NCBI GenBank assembly: GCA_003550325.1
Contig: QKWP01000239.1
Location: forward strand, 95,737 to 159,736
Source: Gigaspora rosea
Taxonomy: Eukaryota > Glomeromycota > Glomeromycetes > Diversisporales > Gigasporaceae
DNA length: 64,000 bases
Reading direction: 5' to 3'
In this document: positions 34,301 to 45,540 of the stretch, one piece after another
How positions within the stretch are numbered: position 1 is the stretch's first letter
Layout of the letters: each line of letters begins with the position of its first letter
Made by a program: the position numbers and the translations under genes
The notes under the pieces: generated by a model
Database searches by the model: none
What the model was told of the DNA's origin: nothing
What the model saw: only the letters and a program-made list of their open reading frames with translations

Positions 34301-36290
34301 AATATTTGCAACTGGAAATCTTCCTATAGAAGATTCTTAGCCATGCGTGGGAAATTATAATAATGAACAAGGTATCATTAGCTAATACATACCATATTTG
34401 TTATTACAGAGATGATTATTGTTAGAATGTGAAAAATTGAAGCATTTTCTCAAACGGGATTATGAACAACATTTCCATATTACTCCACAAGGAACGACAT
34501 TCTATAATACTTGCATTAATCATTGTCTTTTATATGCATTCGAACAGTATAACAAACCTCATTCCCTAACTTGTAATAACTGTTCCACTTTTTTTCAATT
34601 TGTTGATATATTACGTAATTATATTAGTGTTTCAATTTACAAGGAGTTGGATGATTTGTATGATCATTTGCTCTATTACTTGGCTCATCAGACGAGAAAG
34701 GCATATTTAAATGCTCAATTGAATGCAAACTTGTTAAATCTGAATGAAAAAACTGCTTTAATAATAGTTAACTACAAAATAAAAACAGCACGTGAAACTA
34801 AACAAGGCTGGTTTAGCAAAAAAGGCTGGTCTCTTTACTCGGTCCTTGTATATACTACACAATCCAACTTAACGAAATTACGAATTCAAGTATTCGATCA
34901 TTGGTCCACGGATGCACATCAAGATTCGTGGTTCACAGTATCTTCACTTCATGCAGTAATCGAAATATTAGATCTAAAACCTGAATCAGTGATAATAATG
35001 TTAGATAACGGAGATCATTACCATAATGCTAATCTTATGATGATAATGGGATATTGGCCAGAATGGTAGGAATTAATGTAAGCAGATGGATCTTTTTGGA
35101 AGCAGGCGAAGTGAAAACCACAATTGATTCCTATCATGCACAGGTACGATAACTGCTAGTAAATTATTCGTATACTTATACTCGTATATTGACTTTTATA
35201 TTTTTTTTATTACAATGAATTAGATATCATATGCAATCAATCGATTCATTCGTTTAGGCTTTGATGTAATAGTAGGACAGGATATTGAGAATGCGATCAA
35301 AGGAATTAAAGGGACTTCGGTTGCAAATCTGAATCCTATTCGGGACAGAGATAGTATAACTAATTTGTTTATTGATGAATTCATATTAATTTCAGATTAA
35401 ATACAGGTAATGGTAATAATACATTACCTGAAAATTCCAACTGGTTTGAGTGGCAATAGCCAACAACAGGCGAATTTTCCGGATGTATTAAAGCATAGGA
35501 TATCCCTGGTATAGGTGAATGGAAAATTTTTATCATAGCAGAGTTAGATAAATGTTGCAAAAAAGACATTCATAAGCCCATACCACAAGTATCGACACAT
35601 ACTACACCTTCGTCAAATTGGGAAATGCTAATGCTGAATTCATCATGTATGTTCTTAATACTGTTCAGATTTATTCTATTCAGTAATACTGGTAACTAGG
35701 TTTTTTTTATTTTCAAGGTCTTAACCCGAGTCGTCTTACAAGAGAAAGTCTAGTGAAGGAATTAGAAAAACGAGTCATTGGGTTCAATAATAAAGAAAAT
35801 AAAAATCAATTGATAAATTTACTAGAAACCCAATTGGCGGAAGATCGAAGAAGGCAAAAATAGATATATCGTTGTTGATATAATTTTCACATAATAAATT
35901 GATAAATAATTGAATTATTGTTTTCTATAGCTCATAACCAAATAAATAGTACATATAATGAAGAGAATCATCATATTTTCGATGTGAACAAGTTTCCTTT
36001 AAATTCAGGTTGGGCTCTTAAGACAAATTAAAAGTTTGGACGAAAGGGCACAGGAAAGCGAATATTACCTAAAATTAGAGTGCTATTAGAAGGGTATTTC
36101 TTAGCAGGCAATATAAATAAAAGCAACAGATATACGGCACAAGATATGCATGATGAACTTGTTCAACATGCACTTGAAGGTGAATTTAAAGTGGAAGAAG
36201 TACCTAAAGTCGCCACGATTCAAAACTAGATCAGTCGTTATGCGTGAGAACACAAGCAAGAGGCCGCGACAAGGAAATCGAACTAGCTAA
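31400..36290 (+). pseudogene. DDE-type transposase-like gene of the 5.36 kb element, multi-exon, broken
   Basis: Collinear coding pieces run through the element and are joined by GT-AG introns, e.g. 32362-32430 (KDQSN to FEFWSWS). N-terminal pieces include HFEPFCHNWWLPRPIDKT and FGPYPGYICKCGDI. The best conserved block (34419-35069 plus about 35080-35150 and 35224-35395) has LIIVNYKIK, QGWFSKKGWSLYSVLVYT, IIMLDNGDHYHN, then EAGEVKTTIDSYHAQ. This reads as a D(here N)-D-E triad. The Asn in IIVNYKIK would be a GAT/GAC-to-AAT/AAC change of the first catalytic Asp. The C-terminus carries GWALKTN and KFGRKGTGKRILPK (about 36007-36075) and DMHDELVQHALEGEFKVEEVPK. Stops at 32602, 32881, 32977 and elsewhere show it is dead. 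Assignment as a transposase rests on the triad and the enclosing inverted repeats. Confidence 0.55.
34225..34366. repeat. tandem hairpin repeat within inverted ends
   Basis: Two copies of about 52 bp (TATTTGCAACTGGGAATCTT...AGATTCCCAGCCAAGCATAG) each form a hairpin, CTGGGAATCTT/AAGATTCCCAG. Outer words TTCATCATTATAATTT and AAATTATAATAATGAA are inverted, so this may be a small MITE within the larger transposon. Confidence 0.55.
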
Positions 36291-36596
36291 AAATAATGAA
36301 ATTTTAAAATGTAATATTCTAAAATTATAACTTTGTATATAGTTTTTTTGCCAGGAATCTGGCTTTGGAGCTTAATAACTAATAAAGCTCATAATAAAAT
36401 AGTATAAATGAGTTAAGAAAAGAATTTATTGGCATTATATTGTGGTTCCTGTTGTATAATATAAAAAAAAAGTTGTGTTCTTTTTAATATTACTTAATGC
36501 TAAAAAAGACCGGTTATTAGCTTTTTCTTATTAATACTTGAAGCTTTACCCCATATGATCTTAATAATTTTCACTGATCTGCATACAGATTACGAA

Positions 36597-36990
36597 TTAA
36601 ATGTTTTCAAAATATTTCGAAATATTTGAAATATATTTATATTTAGCAAATTTTGGTAATATTATTCAAAAGTTATCATTCAAAGCCACGATGATTTCAA
36701 ATGTACTGGGAATGTGATCATTTGAAACCGGGTTGAGTTCAAATGAACCTGAAGAAATAGGTGCATTTGAACCACAAATTGGATCGTTTGATCCTGGATT
36801 GGATCATTTTAATCCTAAGTTGGAACTCAAAATGATATTATTTGAATGAGTTGAGGACTCGAAATGGTATCATTTGAACACAGGTTGATTTAAATGACCC
36901 GGAATTGGATCTTTGATCCTGGGTTGGTTCAAATGTACCTGGAACATAATCATTTGTTTCAGAAGATAGCAGGTTATCAGAAATTAAATA
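36597..36990. repeat. satellite array, right part, with GATCATTTGAA repeats
   Basis: Continues the unit cut by the DDE element (TTGGTAATATTATTCAAAAG, GGGAATGTGATCATTTGAAA). From about 36715 a shorter repeat appears, GGATCATTTGAACCTGGGTT-like words alternating with TTCAAATG inverses. Confidence 0.7.
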
Positions 36991-37079
36991 TGGAAAGTAT
37001 TGATAGAATCACTTTTTTGTAAGTCTACAGTACATTATTTAGAAATTATCTAATATTAATTTGTGTTTTTGAATATTAC

Positions 37080-37330
37080 TTAATATTTTCACAATATTTT
37101 GAAATTTATATTTCGAAATATTTCGAAATGTTTTCGAAATATTTTGAAAACGTTTTCAAAATATTTCGAAATATTTTTCAAAATATTTCAAAATTTATTA
37201 TTTTGAAATATTTCAAAAAATATTTCGAAATATTTTGAAATTTTTTTTGAAATATTTTGAAATCAAAATATTTCGAAAATATTTTCGAAATATTTCGAAA
37301 GATATTGTATATCGCAATTTCTTTCGAAAT
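37080..37330. repeat. self-complementary TTTCGAAATA microsatellite
   Basis: Dense, imperfect runs of ATTTCGAAATATTTCGAAAT and TTTTGAAATATTTCAAAA words, each palindromic. Scattered relatives occur at about 36605-36640 and 57700-57780. Confidence 0.8.
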
Positions 37331-37465
37331 ATTTTGTACATATAAATTTGCTGATATATAGTATAAATTAATTATTTAATATATAATTTAAGAGTAGAGA
37401 GTATATAAATTATTTTTATATAGTTTATATAATATTTTGAAATTTTCATATAAAATTAATATATG

Positions 37466-37616
37466 AGAGGCCCTATAGCAAAAGAAAGTAATGGGCCAAA
37501 AAATTTTTTATAGTTTTTTAATATTGTGTTCTAAATGATTTAATTTTTGCAAAAATAAAGTTTTTACAAAAAAAATTTTTTTGGGCCTATTGCTTTCTTT
37601 TGTTGTAGGGCCCTCT
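37466..37616. mobile_element. MITE with GAGGCCCTA...AAAGAAAGTAATGGGCC ends
   Basis: About 150 bp with inverted repeats of about 40 bp: AGAGGCCCTATAGCAAAAGA on the left and TCTTTTGTTGTAGGGCCCTC-type complement on the right. Exact ends are uncertain by a few bases. Confidence 0.75.
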
Positions 37617-37710
37617 ATATATTAGTATATTACTAATAAAACTTTTTTAAATTACAACTAATTTTTATTAAATTTTTACAAAATATAAATAAAACAAGAA
37701 AAATAACTAA

Positions 37711-38013
37711 TTGTACATGGGTGTTTGAACACAGGTATAATAATTTTTATGATTTTTTGTTAAAATAAAAAATAATTTAATTAATATTAGGATTAGGGTA
37801 AGAACTGGGATAGGGAAGAGGGCATAGTTTATACCAAAATTTTACAAGAAATTTTTTTTCTTAGAGCCTATAGATTGTTTCTTAAGCAAAATTTTAAGAT
37901 ACAATTAATTTTTGGTTTTTTTTTTCTTTATGTTTGTTGTACAAAAAATAATCAGCATACTGCATTTTTCTATATAATTTGTGTAGTACAGTGTTCAAAC
38001 ATCCCGTGTACAA
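37711..38013 (+). mobile_element. MITE with TTGTACATGGGTGTTTGAAC ends and telomere-like core
   Basis: 303 bp with inverted repeats TTGTACATGGGTGTTTGAAC and GTTCAAACATCCCGTGTACA. The interior has ATTAATATTAGGATTAGGGT, then GGGATAGGG, then TATACCAAAATTTTACAAGA plus a T-run. It shares the core order with the elements at 18772 and 57255 but not their ends. Confidence 0.8.
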
Positions 38014-38625
38014 ATAGAAATGCTCATAAAACAATTATCTATTATAGTAAAATTTTTAACTATTATTATATTTTAAAAAAATATATTTGTATATATTACA
38101 AAGTTTTTCTGGGTTGATCTAAAATTTTTGGGTTGCATACAATTGCTAATTCTGATTGGTCAATTTATATAAATTTATAAATTAAATTTATTATAAAATT
38201 TTAATATCTAATCTTTAAAAATATATATCCTATTGAGTTTTTAATCAATTTTAATGAGTTTACTATCATTGGAATTAGAAAAACCTGCTCTACAAATATT
38301 TCTTAAGAATTAAAATTAGTTTACTTAATATAATTTTTTATAAAATTTAATATAAAAAAAAATTTACCATTAAGTTTATATATAATTTTAAAATAATATT
38401 CTTTATTTTTAAAATTTTATTAAAATTTTATATATAAATTTTAAATATTAATTACAGTATTTGATTTATAATTTAAAATTATATATATATAATTTGTATA
38501 ACAAATTATATATATATATATAGTTATAGTACTATGCAAAATTAATTTGCATATAGTATTAGATTTTTAAATTTTAAAATTTAATAAAATCTTTATAAGT
38601 TAACATTAAAAAAAAAATCTTTATA
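38014..38625. other. AT-rich non-coding stretch
   Basis: (TA)n and ATTTTAAAAT palindromic words only; no gene is visible. Confidence 0.5.
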
Positions 38626-38760
38626 AGTACTGCCAAGAGAAAACTTGTTATCGGGCTTTCCAATTATATTTTTGTACCGGACAAAATCAGGTTAGTTTGT
38701 TAGAGATTGTACAAAATATAATTGAAAATCCGATGAGCAGGTTTTTTTTTTGGCAGCACT
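38626..38760. mobile_element. MITE with AGTACTGCCAA ends, 135 bp
   Basis: Inverted arms of about 50 bp: AGTACTGCCAAGAGAAAACT then TTCCAATTATATTTTTGTAC on the left, and GTACAAAATATAATTGAAAA then TTTTTTTTTGGCAGCACT on the right. Confidence 0.8.
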
Positions 38761-38996
38761 CGTGTGTATTAAAAAAATTTTTTTATTTAAAAAAAATATG
38801 TAGTACTATATAACAAATTTGGAAAAAAAATAATTAAAAAAAATTTTAATTTTTCTTAATAATTATTTTATTTAACATTATAGCTATGTATACAACACAG
38901 TATTATAGAGAGAATTCAGTTTTTTATAACCGATATACTAATGGCCGTTATAATGGCGATAATTTAGCATTTTCTATTTGCTGGATTTTGCATTTA

Positions 38997-39117
38997 CTGT
39001 TATCCGGCATTTGATTTTTATGCACGTGCGTTACACGCGTTATCCGAAATATTTTATCCGGACAACGCGTGTAACTCACGTGCATAAAAATTTAAAATCT
39101 CAAACGCCGGCCAACAG
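38997..39117. mobile_element. palindromic MITE, 121 bp
   Basis: CTGTTATCCGGCATTTGA, TTTTTATGCACGTG and GTTACACGCGTT on the left are mirrored by AACGCGTGTAAC, CACGTGCATAAAAA and CAAACGCCGGCCAACAG on the right. Confidence 0.8.
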
Positions 39118-39185
39118 TTGGTATGCAAAACCAACAAATATAAATGCCGTATAAACCAGTTATTCAAACACGAAGTACTCATAAC

Positions 39186-39339
39186 TAATACTAGTAAAGC
39201 GCTATCGCGCTTTACTAGCATTAGAACACTATTGTACCTTACCGTACCTTACCGTTATTTGCCATATGATTTGATTGGTCGAATTTTAAGCACCCTCTGT
39301 GCTTAAAACCGACCAATCAAATAGCATACAGCAAATAAC
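39186..39339. repeat. two adjacent hairpin elements
   Basis: A perfect short palindrome CTAGTAAAGCGC/GCGCTTTACTAG (about 39189-39217) is followed by a longer one (39254-39339), GTTATTTGC...GATTTGATTGGTCG...TTTTAAGCAC and its complement. The second is MITE-like. Confidence 0.75.
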
Positions 39340-42034
39340 TATTAAGTATTCTTTATTCTTATATATTCGGGTACATAAGTATAATGATATCATATTTACC
39401 TGATGTTAGTCAAATTTAAGAGAATTAGGGATAAATATGTCTAATAAGTATAATCATATATTTTTTTTTTTTTAAAATCAAAGCTCTAATCACATAACTA
39501 TTACATAAATCGCAAATCATGTACGTAAACAATTTACCAAAAAGGCTTTTAGTCCATGTCAAAATAATTATCCATATTTATTAATTAGATGGCTTAGTCA
39601 TTCTCAATTTAAAAAATTTACTATAAAAAAAAAATACGTAACTTTATACTAATAATAATTGTATACGTTGATCTTAACCAAATTACAAAGAGACGTACTT
39701 ACAACGTTTGATGTGTACATCTTTAAAATCATTACCTCACTAAAAATGTAACACATAAAATTACATCCGTACGTACGTAAGTACGTCTTTTTTCTTTTTT
39801 TGTTTTTATAATGTAGAAGGTGCGATTTAAACGTCAAAGGATTGTACCGGGTACAATTTTTTTACGTGAATCTACAATTGTTGGAATCGATTTTGTTTTT
39901 CATATGTTAAACCAGAATTGAACCGGTTTTAATAAAAACCGATTTTCAAACTCTATATTTGAGCGAGTTACGGATAAAAGTTTTGACGAACTGATCACTT
40001 CAAAGATGCTAATACGTAATATTACCAATATTACACAACAGCAAAACTGATACAATCCTAGAACTATATCAGTATACTATACATTGTTATACCATTATAC
40101 CGTAGTCTATACGCTCCTATCAAAAAAAATTACGTATGTAAATAGCCGAGGGATATATAATTTTCATATGAAAAATCGCCAAATACGTTGTTTGGAAACT
40201 CATGTGGACTTTAGGAAACCGACCCATGGTACGTAATATCCAATTCAGTGGAACCATGGAAACATTAGACGTCAAAAGTTTTCAATTACCGAGAAAAAAA
40301 AAAAGAGCGTATTTATCACAAGTTCATTCAATATAACCACCCTTAATGCGTTTAGTAAGCATATGAAAAAAAAAAAGAATAAATAAGTCATCAAACATTC
40401 TTCAAACATTCTTCAAACATTGCAGCTTAACAAGTCTTAAAAAGATATGAGAAGAGCCATATAAAGAATGGTACGATTGATAATGACATCATAAACTGGG
40501 AAGAAGCGAGCTTTTATAGGTTGCATATTTTTAACCATTATAAGTTAAAAATAAAGTTTAAAAAGAAAACCTTGAAAGACTTTATTATCAGACATTAATA
40601 ATATGTTATTGTAGGTGTGTAATTGCTAAAAAAGAAAAAAAAAAAAGGTACAGAACAATAGGATAATAAAGAAACTTTTTCAGAATTAAAGTAAAGTTTT
40701 AAGTTAAAATTAGCCGATGAACAAAAAATGAACAAAAAATGAACAAAAATGAACAAAAAAATGAACAAAAGCAGGAATGTTCTAGATATTTAGGGATATA
40801 AAACCAACAACTTGGGTAACCATTGTCCAGGAAATCAGAATGAACGGCAAGTAATTTCTGAAATTACATGAAATTACAGGATTAACACACAACGATGACT
40901 AATATAAACTATATTATGTATTCAAAAAGGAGTCTAGCTACACGAGAAAACAACAAGATTGACGTTTACAGTTTCGAATGGAGAAACCCGTTACAGGATA
41001 TTACAGCATAAGTGTTTGTTTGGTCGGGTGACCATTTTGAACTACATGAAGGACGCATCGCACCAACCTGAAATGACATTAGACATTTGATATTATCAAG
41101 CAATTCTCTGTCCACCTGAAAAATGACTAAATATGAAAGGATGGTGTAACATTGATATTATTTCACTGTCAGGTGGTAACAAACATGAGGGCGTCAATAT
41201 AATCACCACCCTCATATAATCACTTGATTTGATACTCATTTTTTTTTATACAGTACTTCTGTATTTGTTTTGTCAAAATACAATACTGTAAATAATGAAT
41301 AATAATGAACAAATTAAAATAGTCGAATAACTAAAGTAATAAATTAGTATATGATAGTTGATATAAATTTACTAGATTCTTAGTCATCCCTAGTAAACGA
41401 AGTTAGCGATGTGATAATATAGTAATACGACATTATTTTCATCTATGATAATTTTAAATTTTCTTATCTTATCAAAGGTAGATGTTAAAATATATAATTC
41501 TGGAAAATTTTTGTTATCATGATGATTTTGATAATCGAAGAGGTTATCGATACCCAGATATAGTAGTAGTAGATCGCGATAGCTATAAGCATTACTATTG
41601 GTATTACAATTGCAAAGTGATGAAATTCAGGTGATGATAAAATGGCGTATATGAGGCATTTTTCCTAAACCCGTCGCTTCGCTGACGACCTATATTTAAA
41701 ATATTTGTTAAATAAATTACATTAAAAAATCTGATTGGCGTATTTATTTATACAAAGTATTCTAAACGTGACAATCCGTAAAATGTATAACCGTTAGTGT
41801 TTTTAAATATATACCGGTAGAATAGAAAAATTTCATTGAATTTCATTAGTGAATGCCGAAATATTTTCGCTTAAACGTTTTCAACGTATCTTGTTACACA
41901 ATTTATTTATGCATAGTAATCTAAACGTGACAGTGCATAAATTGTGTAACCGTTAGTGTTTTTAAATATATAGTTATAAAATTTATAAATAAATAAAGTT
42001 GATCAGTTCGCATAGTTTTTTTTTTTTTTTTTTT
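39340..42034. other. long gene-free interval with minor tandem repeats
   Basis: No convincing exon is seen. It contains (ATTCTTCAAAC)n near 40395-40425, (ATGAACAAAAA)n at about 40716-40770, and an imperfect direct repeat of about 70 bp (TCTAAACGTGACA...GTATAACCGTTAGTGTTTTT) at about 41740-41810 and 41898-41968. Confidence 0.5.
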
Positions 42035-42130
42035 NNNNNNNNNNNNNNNNNNNNNNNNNNNNNNNNNNNNNNNNNNNNNNNNNNNNNNNNNNNNNNNNNN
42101 NNNNNNNNNNNNNNNNNNNNNNNNNNNNNN

Positions 42131-42162
<32 letters not shown>
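42016..42162. other. assembly gap between poly(T) and poly(A)
   Basis: 19 T residues, 96 N (42035-42130), then 32 A residues. It is a sequencing or scaffolding gap, lying 234 bp before the start of the CRAL-TRIO gene. The translated X-run on the minus strand is not a gene. Confidence 0.95.
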
Positions 42163-42166
<4 letters not shown>

Positions 42167-42396
42167 CGCTGATATTCCTTCGCTCTTCAATAAAAGCACA
42201 CGTTTTCTGTTCTTCCCCTTTTTCTTTGTCTTCTTTTGTGACCCACGATCTAAATCTCCATCGACTTTTTCCTTTTTACTTTAACCTTACGTTTTTTTAA
42301 CAATATCCATCCTTATAAAAAGATATAGTTACAATATATATATATTAAATATTATTATATATATATTATATATAATTTCTTTTTTTACGATATATA

Positions 42397-43060
42397 ATGA
42401 GCCATTTGATTGGAGAAAAAATTGCCAAATTCAAACATCTTTACAAAGAATATGAACCATTAGTTGATGACTTACAATCTGTTCTTATTGACTTCCTTCC
42501 TGAACTTAAGCAAACCTTGAATCTCGGTTTTGTTCAAGTTGAACGTATCAGACAATACATTAATGATAGAGGTGATTTATTATTTATATGATTTTTTATA
42601 TTTATTTTTTTTACTAATCTACTTTTCATTTTTAGGTACTCTTTTCCGTTTCCTTAGAAAGGCTAATTTCAACTTCGATGTCGCCTCGAAAGCTTTAATG
42701 TCCGATCTTCGTTGGCGTGCTGAAAACCACGTGGACTCTATCTCTCTTCAAGATGTTCCTCGAGATTTTATTGAAAGGGGTCTTTTCTTTTTCCATAAAG
42801 CTGATAAATTTAATCGTCCTTGTGCTATTCTCAACTTACGAGAGTATGTTCGTGAGGATGGTTCCCCTTCTTTCAACGAAGTAAAGAAATATATCATTTT
42901 TAACGCTGAAGTAGCCAGAAGATTGTTGTTGGATAAATCTAAGGAATCAAGGGATGGTCCTGTCTTACAATATGTCATCGTATTGGATTTGAAAGGTGCT
43001 GGTGTTTCCACTTTGGTAATTATATAATATAATATATAAAATATATATATATATATATAT

Positions 43061-43110
<50 letters not shown>

Positions 43111-44471
43111 GTTTCTCACGCACAAGCCAAATTCTCTTTTTGATAAAAATCAAACTTTATTTTTACCTACATTAGAGCCTTGATTTACTTCGCTTTACGA
43201 CAGACATTTTTCGACACCATTTTCCTGGTTCTGTCGGTGCCAGTAAGTTTTTATTTATATTCATATTATTTATTTTTTATGATTTTTCTTATTTATCATT
43301 ATACCTTTTTTTTATTAGTATTTGTATTGAATTATGGCTGGATGTACTCGGGAATGTGGACACTTTTCAAACCTATCCTCCCTGAGGATGCTTTGAATCG
43401 TATTTTCTTCCTTTCGGAAAATAAAGAACTCTCAAACTATTTCGATGAGGAAAATGTTTTGATTGGTACGTCATATAATTATAATTAATTAATTAATTTC
43501 CCCACGTTTTCTATTTTTTCTATTACACATTCCCTTTTATGGTCATCTCTCCTTATTCCCAAATAGTTTTATTTTCATGTGATTTTTTCCTAATTTATCT
43601 AATTTATCTAATTTATATTTTTTTTTTAAAAAAAATATTAGAACATGGTGGGTCTGATACTTACGAATATGATTTGGATACATATAAACCATATCAATAT
43701 TACGGAAATCCACCCCCTATTTTAAGTAGAATAACATCATATGATTCTCTAAATGATGAATTCTTCTCTGCTCCTACTACTCCATATCACAGTCGACCTC
43801 CAACCCCTAAACCTTCTTCCCCCGGTCTAGATCACGTGCCGGCTTGGCTTAGAATGTCTCAACTTAATATGTCTCCTTCATTTCAAAACGATACCAGATC
43901 AATTATTGTTTCTCCAAGTCCTATAAGGCCAACAACTCCTCGACACATCTCTTCTTCATATCTTCGTCTCACCCCAATTAATCAAGATGTGTCTCAATTA
44001 ACTTCTCATAATAATGATATTAATAATAAACAATCTCTTCATTCTCTTACTCCTACTATTACAATCAATCCCGCTCCAATTGATTATCCAAATGATAATT
44101 TTACTCGTCTGCGGAATGATTCTGATCTTTCTACTTATAATGACGTTTCTTATGCTCAACAAAAAATTCAAAAATCTCAAAAATCTCGTTTATCGAGATT
44201 TTTATCTTTATCAACTGAATTAAAGTTTTACTTGCAAAAATTATTAAGAAGGTTAGTCGCTCGTAAAGTATCTGGTGTATTATATTATCTGGTAATCGTA
44301 GCTATACTTCGTGGTGGTTTAGTTGATGAATTTTGGCGATTTTTAACTCAGCAAGTAACTATGCAACTCGGTTGGAGCTCAAGTACCACTACTTCACTTA
44401 CGACTGCTGCTTTATCTGCTGCTTTAAGTGGTCGTACGAACTCTCGACAGTTGCTTTATCTACCGCATTAA
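42397..44471 (+). CDS. CRAL-TRIO (Sec14-like) lipid-binding protein with C-terminal membrane segment
   Basis: Likely binds or transfers a phospholipid or other hydrophobic ligand. Five exons with GT-AG introns and consistent phase: 42397-42571, 42636-43015, 43176-43242, 43319-43465, 43642-44471 (532 residues). The start is the first ATG of exon 1. A CRAL-TRIO N-terminal helical region (FLRKANFNFDVASKALMSDL, WRAEN) precedes the Sec14 fold: RPCAILNLREY, YVIVLDLKGAG, then across the short third exon FTTDIFRHHFPGSVGA, then FVLNYGWMYSGMWTLFKPILP and RIFFLSENKEL. After about residue 260 comes a Ser/Pro/Thr-rich, probably disordered linker (PPTPKPSSPG, SPIRPTTPR). Then a basic stretch and a hydrophobic segment (VSGVLYYLVIVAILRGGLV) look like a membrane anchor or amphipathic helix. 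The last residues may be altered by a one-base shift (see findings). No ortholog name is claimed. Confidence 0.88.
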
Positions 44472-45085
44472 GTGTTTCTTTAGATTCAATCTTCGATGAG
44501 ATTTAGTAATTTACATTTGGACGTTGGCCTACTTGCATATGAAATTTTCTTATTGATCTGTAAGATCTGTACGTGTATATGGATTTTCTTTTTTTTCTTT
44601 TTATTCGAGCAAGGAAAAACGAATATTTAAAGATTAGAAAAAAAATTATATATGAGACTTCTTTTATCAAAAATATGATTATATGAACAAAAAAAATTAC
44701 ATAGTTAATGGTACGTATGACTTGTTATTTTTTAACAAGTAAAAAAAAACTTTAATCATGAATAACATGTTTCCCGTGTAAATTTTTTTATAGAATGTAA
44801 TAAAAAGACTTTACTGTTTATACATTAATTATGTATATGTATATATTTATATCTTTTATACATTATATATATACTTTTTTTTTTTTTTTGTAAATTTGAA
44901 TTCGATATTTATTTTTGTAAAAATTCTGTTATCTGTTATGTGATAGAATGTATACATTATGTAATTTTAATAATTTTTCCGTGTTAACAGAGTACAGTAT
45001 ATGTATATGCAAAATAATGATGATTTTCAAAAATAATACAATGACAAAATTTGATAATGATTAATTAGTTAAGTTTTAGAGTAGG
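44472..45085. other. 3' flank, AT-rich, no gene
   Basis: Downstream of the CRAL-TRIO stop; likely holds its 3' UTR. AT microsatellites are the only structure. Confidence 0.45.
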
Positions 45086-45540
45086 GATGTTACGGTCCTG
45101 CAAAGACTGTGGTCCGAACCGGTCTTTTGGACCAGTCCAACCAGTTTTCGGTCCTAAATTGAGGACTGGGTCCAGACCGATCCATAGCCTATAAGTTTCT
45201 GATATCGACCTAATTCAGTAACTTATCTGTTATTGATTTTGTCTCATTAACTTGTCGATTCAACGTATGCGCACGACTTATATGCACATGACTTACTCAT
45301 GTATTATCGTTATGATCCAAGACCGATCCGATCTTTTTGGCAAGAAGATAATTTTAACATCTTTACCCAGTGATAGCTGTTAAGTAACAAGTTTTTAAAA
45401 TCTCATTTGGCAATGCCAACATCGATTAATTTGTGTAGTGGATATTAAAAACCAAATAGCCTACTTTACTAGCAAATTGACCGGGCTATGGACCAGTTTA
45501 TAGAACCACGGTCCAGTCCACGGTCCTCTGCTAGGACCTT
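45086..45540. mobile_element. GGTCC-rich inverted-repeat element
   Basis: Dense GGTCC/GGACC words (ACGGTCCTGCAAAG, GGTCCGAACCGGTC, GGACCAGTCCAACC) at the left and inverse-sense words (GGTCCAGTCCACGGTCC, CTAGGACC) at the right suggest a short DNA element. GGCTATGGA words are also inverted between the halves. Ends are not sharp. Confidence 0.4.

Larger units (their letters stand above)
31233..36596 (+). mobile_element. 5.36 kb DNA transposon with TTAA at both ends, DDE-type, superfamily unrecognised
   Basis: Inverted repeats of 27 bp begin TTCGTGATCCGTATGCAGAT at the left; the right arm, reversed, begins TTCGTAATCTGTATGCAGAT. They differ by two transitions. TTAA flanks both (31229-31232 and 36597-36600), compatible with a TTAA duplication as in piggyBac or Kolobok elements. 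The flanks belong to one satellite unit that resumes after the element, which confirms insertion. The interior carries degraded exons of a transposase-like gene. I cannot place it in a named superfamily from sequence alone. Confidence 0.75.

Noticed and set aside
41921-42199. Minus-strand frame with a long X-run
   Set aside because: It is translated through the N gap and flanking homopolymers.
42748-43153. Minus-strand frames rich in Ile-Tyr
   Set aside because: Shadows of the CRAL-TRIO exon and of the (TA)n intron.
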